This document shows positions 6,185-6,304 of a stretch of DNA of 6,304 bases, in pieces. The position numbers and the translations under genes are program-made. Numbering within the stretch: the stretch's first letter is position 1; each line of letters opens with the position of its first letter. This DNA is from Chloroflexota bacterium (GTDB taxonomy: Bacteria; Chloroflexota; Anaerolineae; Anaerolineales; UBA4823): positions 1 through 6,304 of the forward strand of contig DAOVCZ010000114.1 in assembly GCA_030669775.1 (NCBI GenBank), in the 5' to 3' direction. The notes below the pieces were generated by a model. It had not been told where the DNA came from and made no database searches. It saw only the letters and a program-made list of their open reading frames with translations.

Positions 6185-6304
6185 CTAACAAAGCGTTAAC
6201 AAAAAATTTAACTCAGAGAGATCGGGGTGAGATCGACCGCGCAGAATGTCCAATATGCGCATTATGTCCCGGGGATAGGGGGCTTCGAAAAGTGAGCGTT
6301 TATG
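6185..6304 (-). CDS. Possible C-terminus of an upstream gene (unidentified)
   Basis: The minus strand is open from the right edge to a TAG at 6185-6187. It gives 39 codons, roughly HKRSLFEAPYPRDIM followed by RILDILRGRSHPDLSELNF and a short hydrophobic end. The other two minus frames are closed. I do not recognise the family, and 39 open codons could arise by chance. If real, this gene ends 28 bases before the hrcA -35 box with no convincing terminator, so it could read into the operon. The same interval on the plus strand has only an ATG in the last three bases (6302-6304), which cannot be judged. Confidence 0.25.
   Translation of the reverse strand, partial: HKRSLFEAPYPRDIMRILDILRGRSHPDLSELNFLLTLC

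Noticed and set aside
6218..6269. Direct repeats GAGATCG (6218-6224, 6229-6235) and ATGTCC (6246-6251, 6264-6269) upstream of the hrcA promoter
   Set aside because: Short, only two copies each, and they lie in a stretch that may be coding; nothing marks them as an operator.
1..6304. A novel defence, mobile or otherwise undescribed system
   Set aside because: Apart from the two gene ends at the edges, the whole window is explained by a standard HrcA/CIRCE heat-shock operon; I see no phage, transposon, toxin-antitoxin or CRISPR signal.

Overview
This window holds a nearly complete class I heat-shock (chaperone) operon of a bacterium, read on the minus strand in the order hrcA - grpE - dnaK - dnaJ - prmA. 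The tail of an unrelated plus-strand gene of the LOG / TIGR00730 family converges on it at the left edge. Base composition is near 50% G+C and the coding regions look uniform, with no tRNA, rRNA, CRISPR array, insertion sequence or prophage signal. HrcA/CIRCE control and this gene order are familiar from Firmicutes. However, DnaK carries the extra N-terminal segment typical of diderm Hsp70s, and its C-terminus ends in DVVEGEF. Together with moderate GC, this fits a Chloroflexota (Anaerolineae-like) genome best. That assignment is an inference from remembered family features, not a search result.

Layout, left to right. (1) 1-182 plus: C-terminus of a LOG-family protein. (2) 207-1160 minus: prmA, ribosomal protein L11 methyltransferase, last gene of the cluster. 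(3) About 1171-1201 minus: a good Rho-independent terminator between dnaJ and prmA. (4) 1218-2336 minus: dnaJ. (5) 2357-4267 minus: dnaK, with a repetitive acidic tail. (6) 4268-4333: short spacer with a small hairpin and a strong dnaK ribosome binding site. (7) 4334-4903 minus: grpE. (8) 4904-5040: 137-base spacer with two adjoining inverted repeats and a U-tract. (9) 5041-6084 minus: hrcA. (10) 6087-6115: perfect CIRCE operator, then a near-consensus extended -10 promoter at 6129-6157. (11) 6158-6304: no assured gene; a 39-codon open frame on the minus strand runs off the edge and may be the end of an upstream gene.

How it works together: sigma70-type RNA polymerase starts at about 6122, and HrcA dimers bound at CIRCE just downstream repress the whole cluster, including hrcA itself. 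On heat shock HrcA loses activity and the DnaK-DnaJ-GrpE folding machine is made. The hairpins at the hrcA/grpE, grpE/dnaK and dnaJ/prmA junctions, and strong Shine-Dalgarno sites only before grpE and dnaK, suggest post-transcriptional adjustment of the relative amounts. I see no previously undescribed system here. The points worth a second look are the junction structures and a few protein-level oddities.
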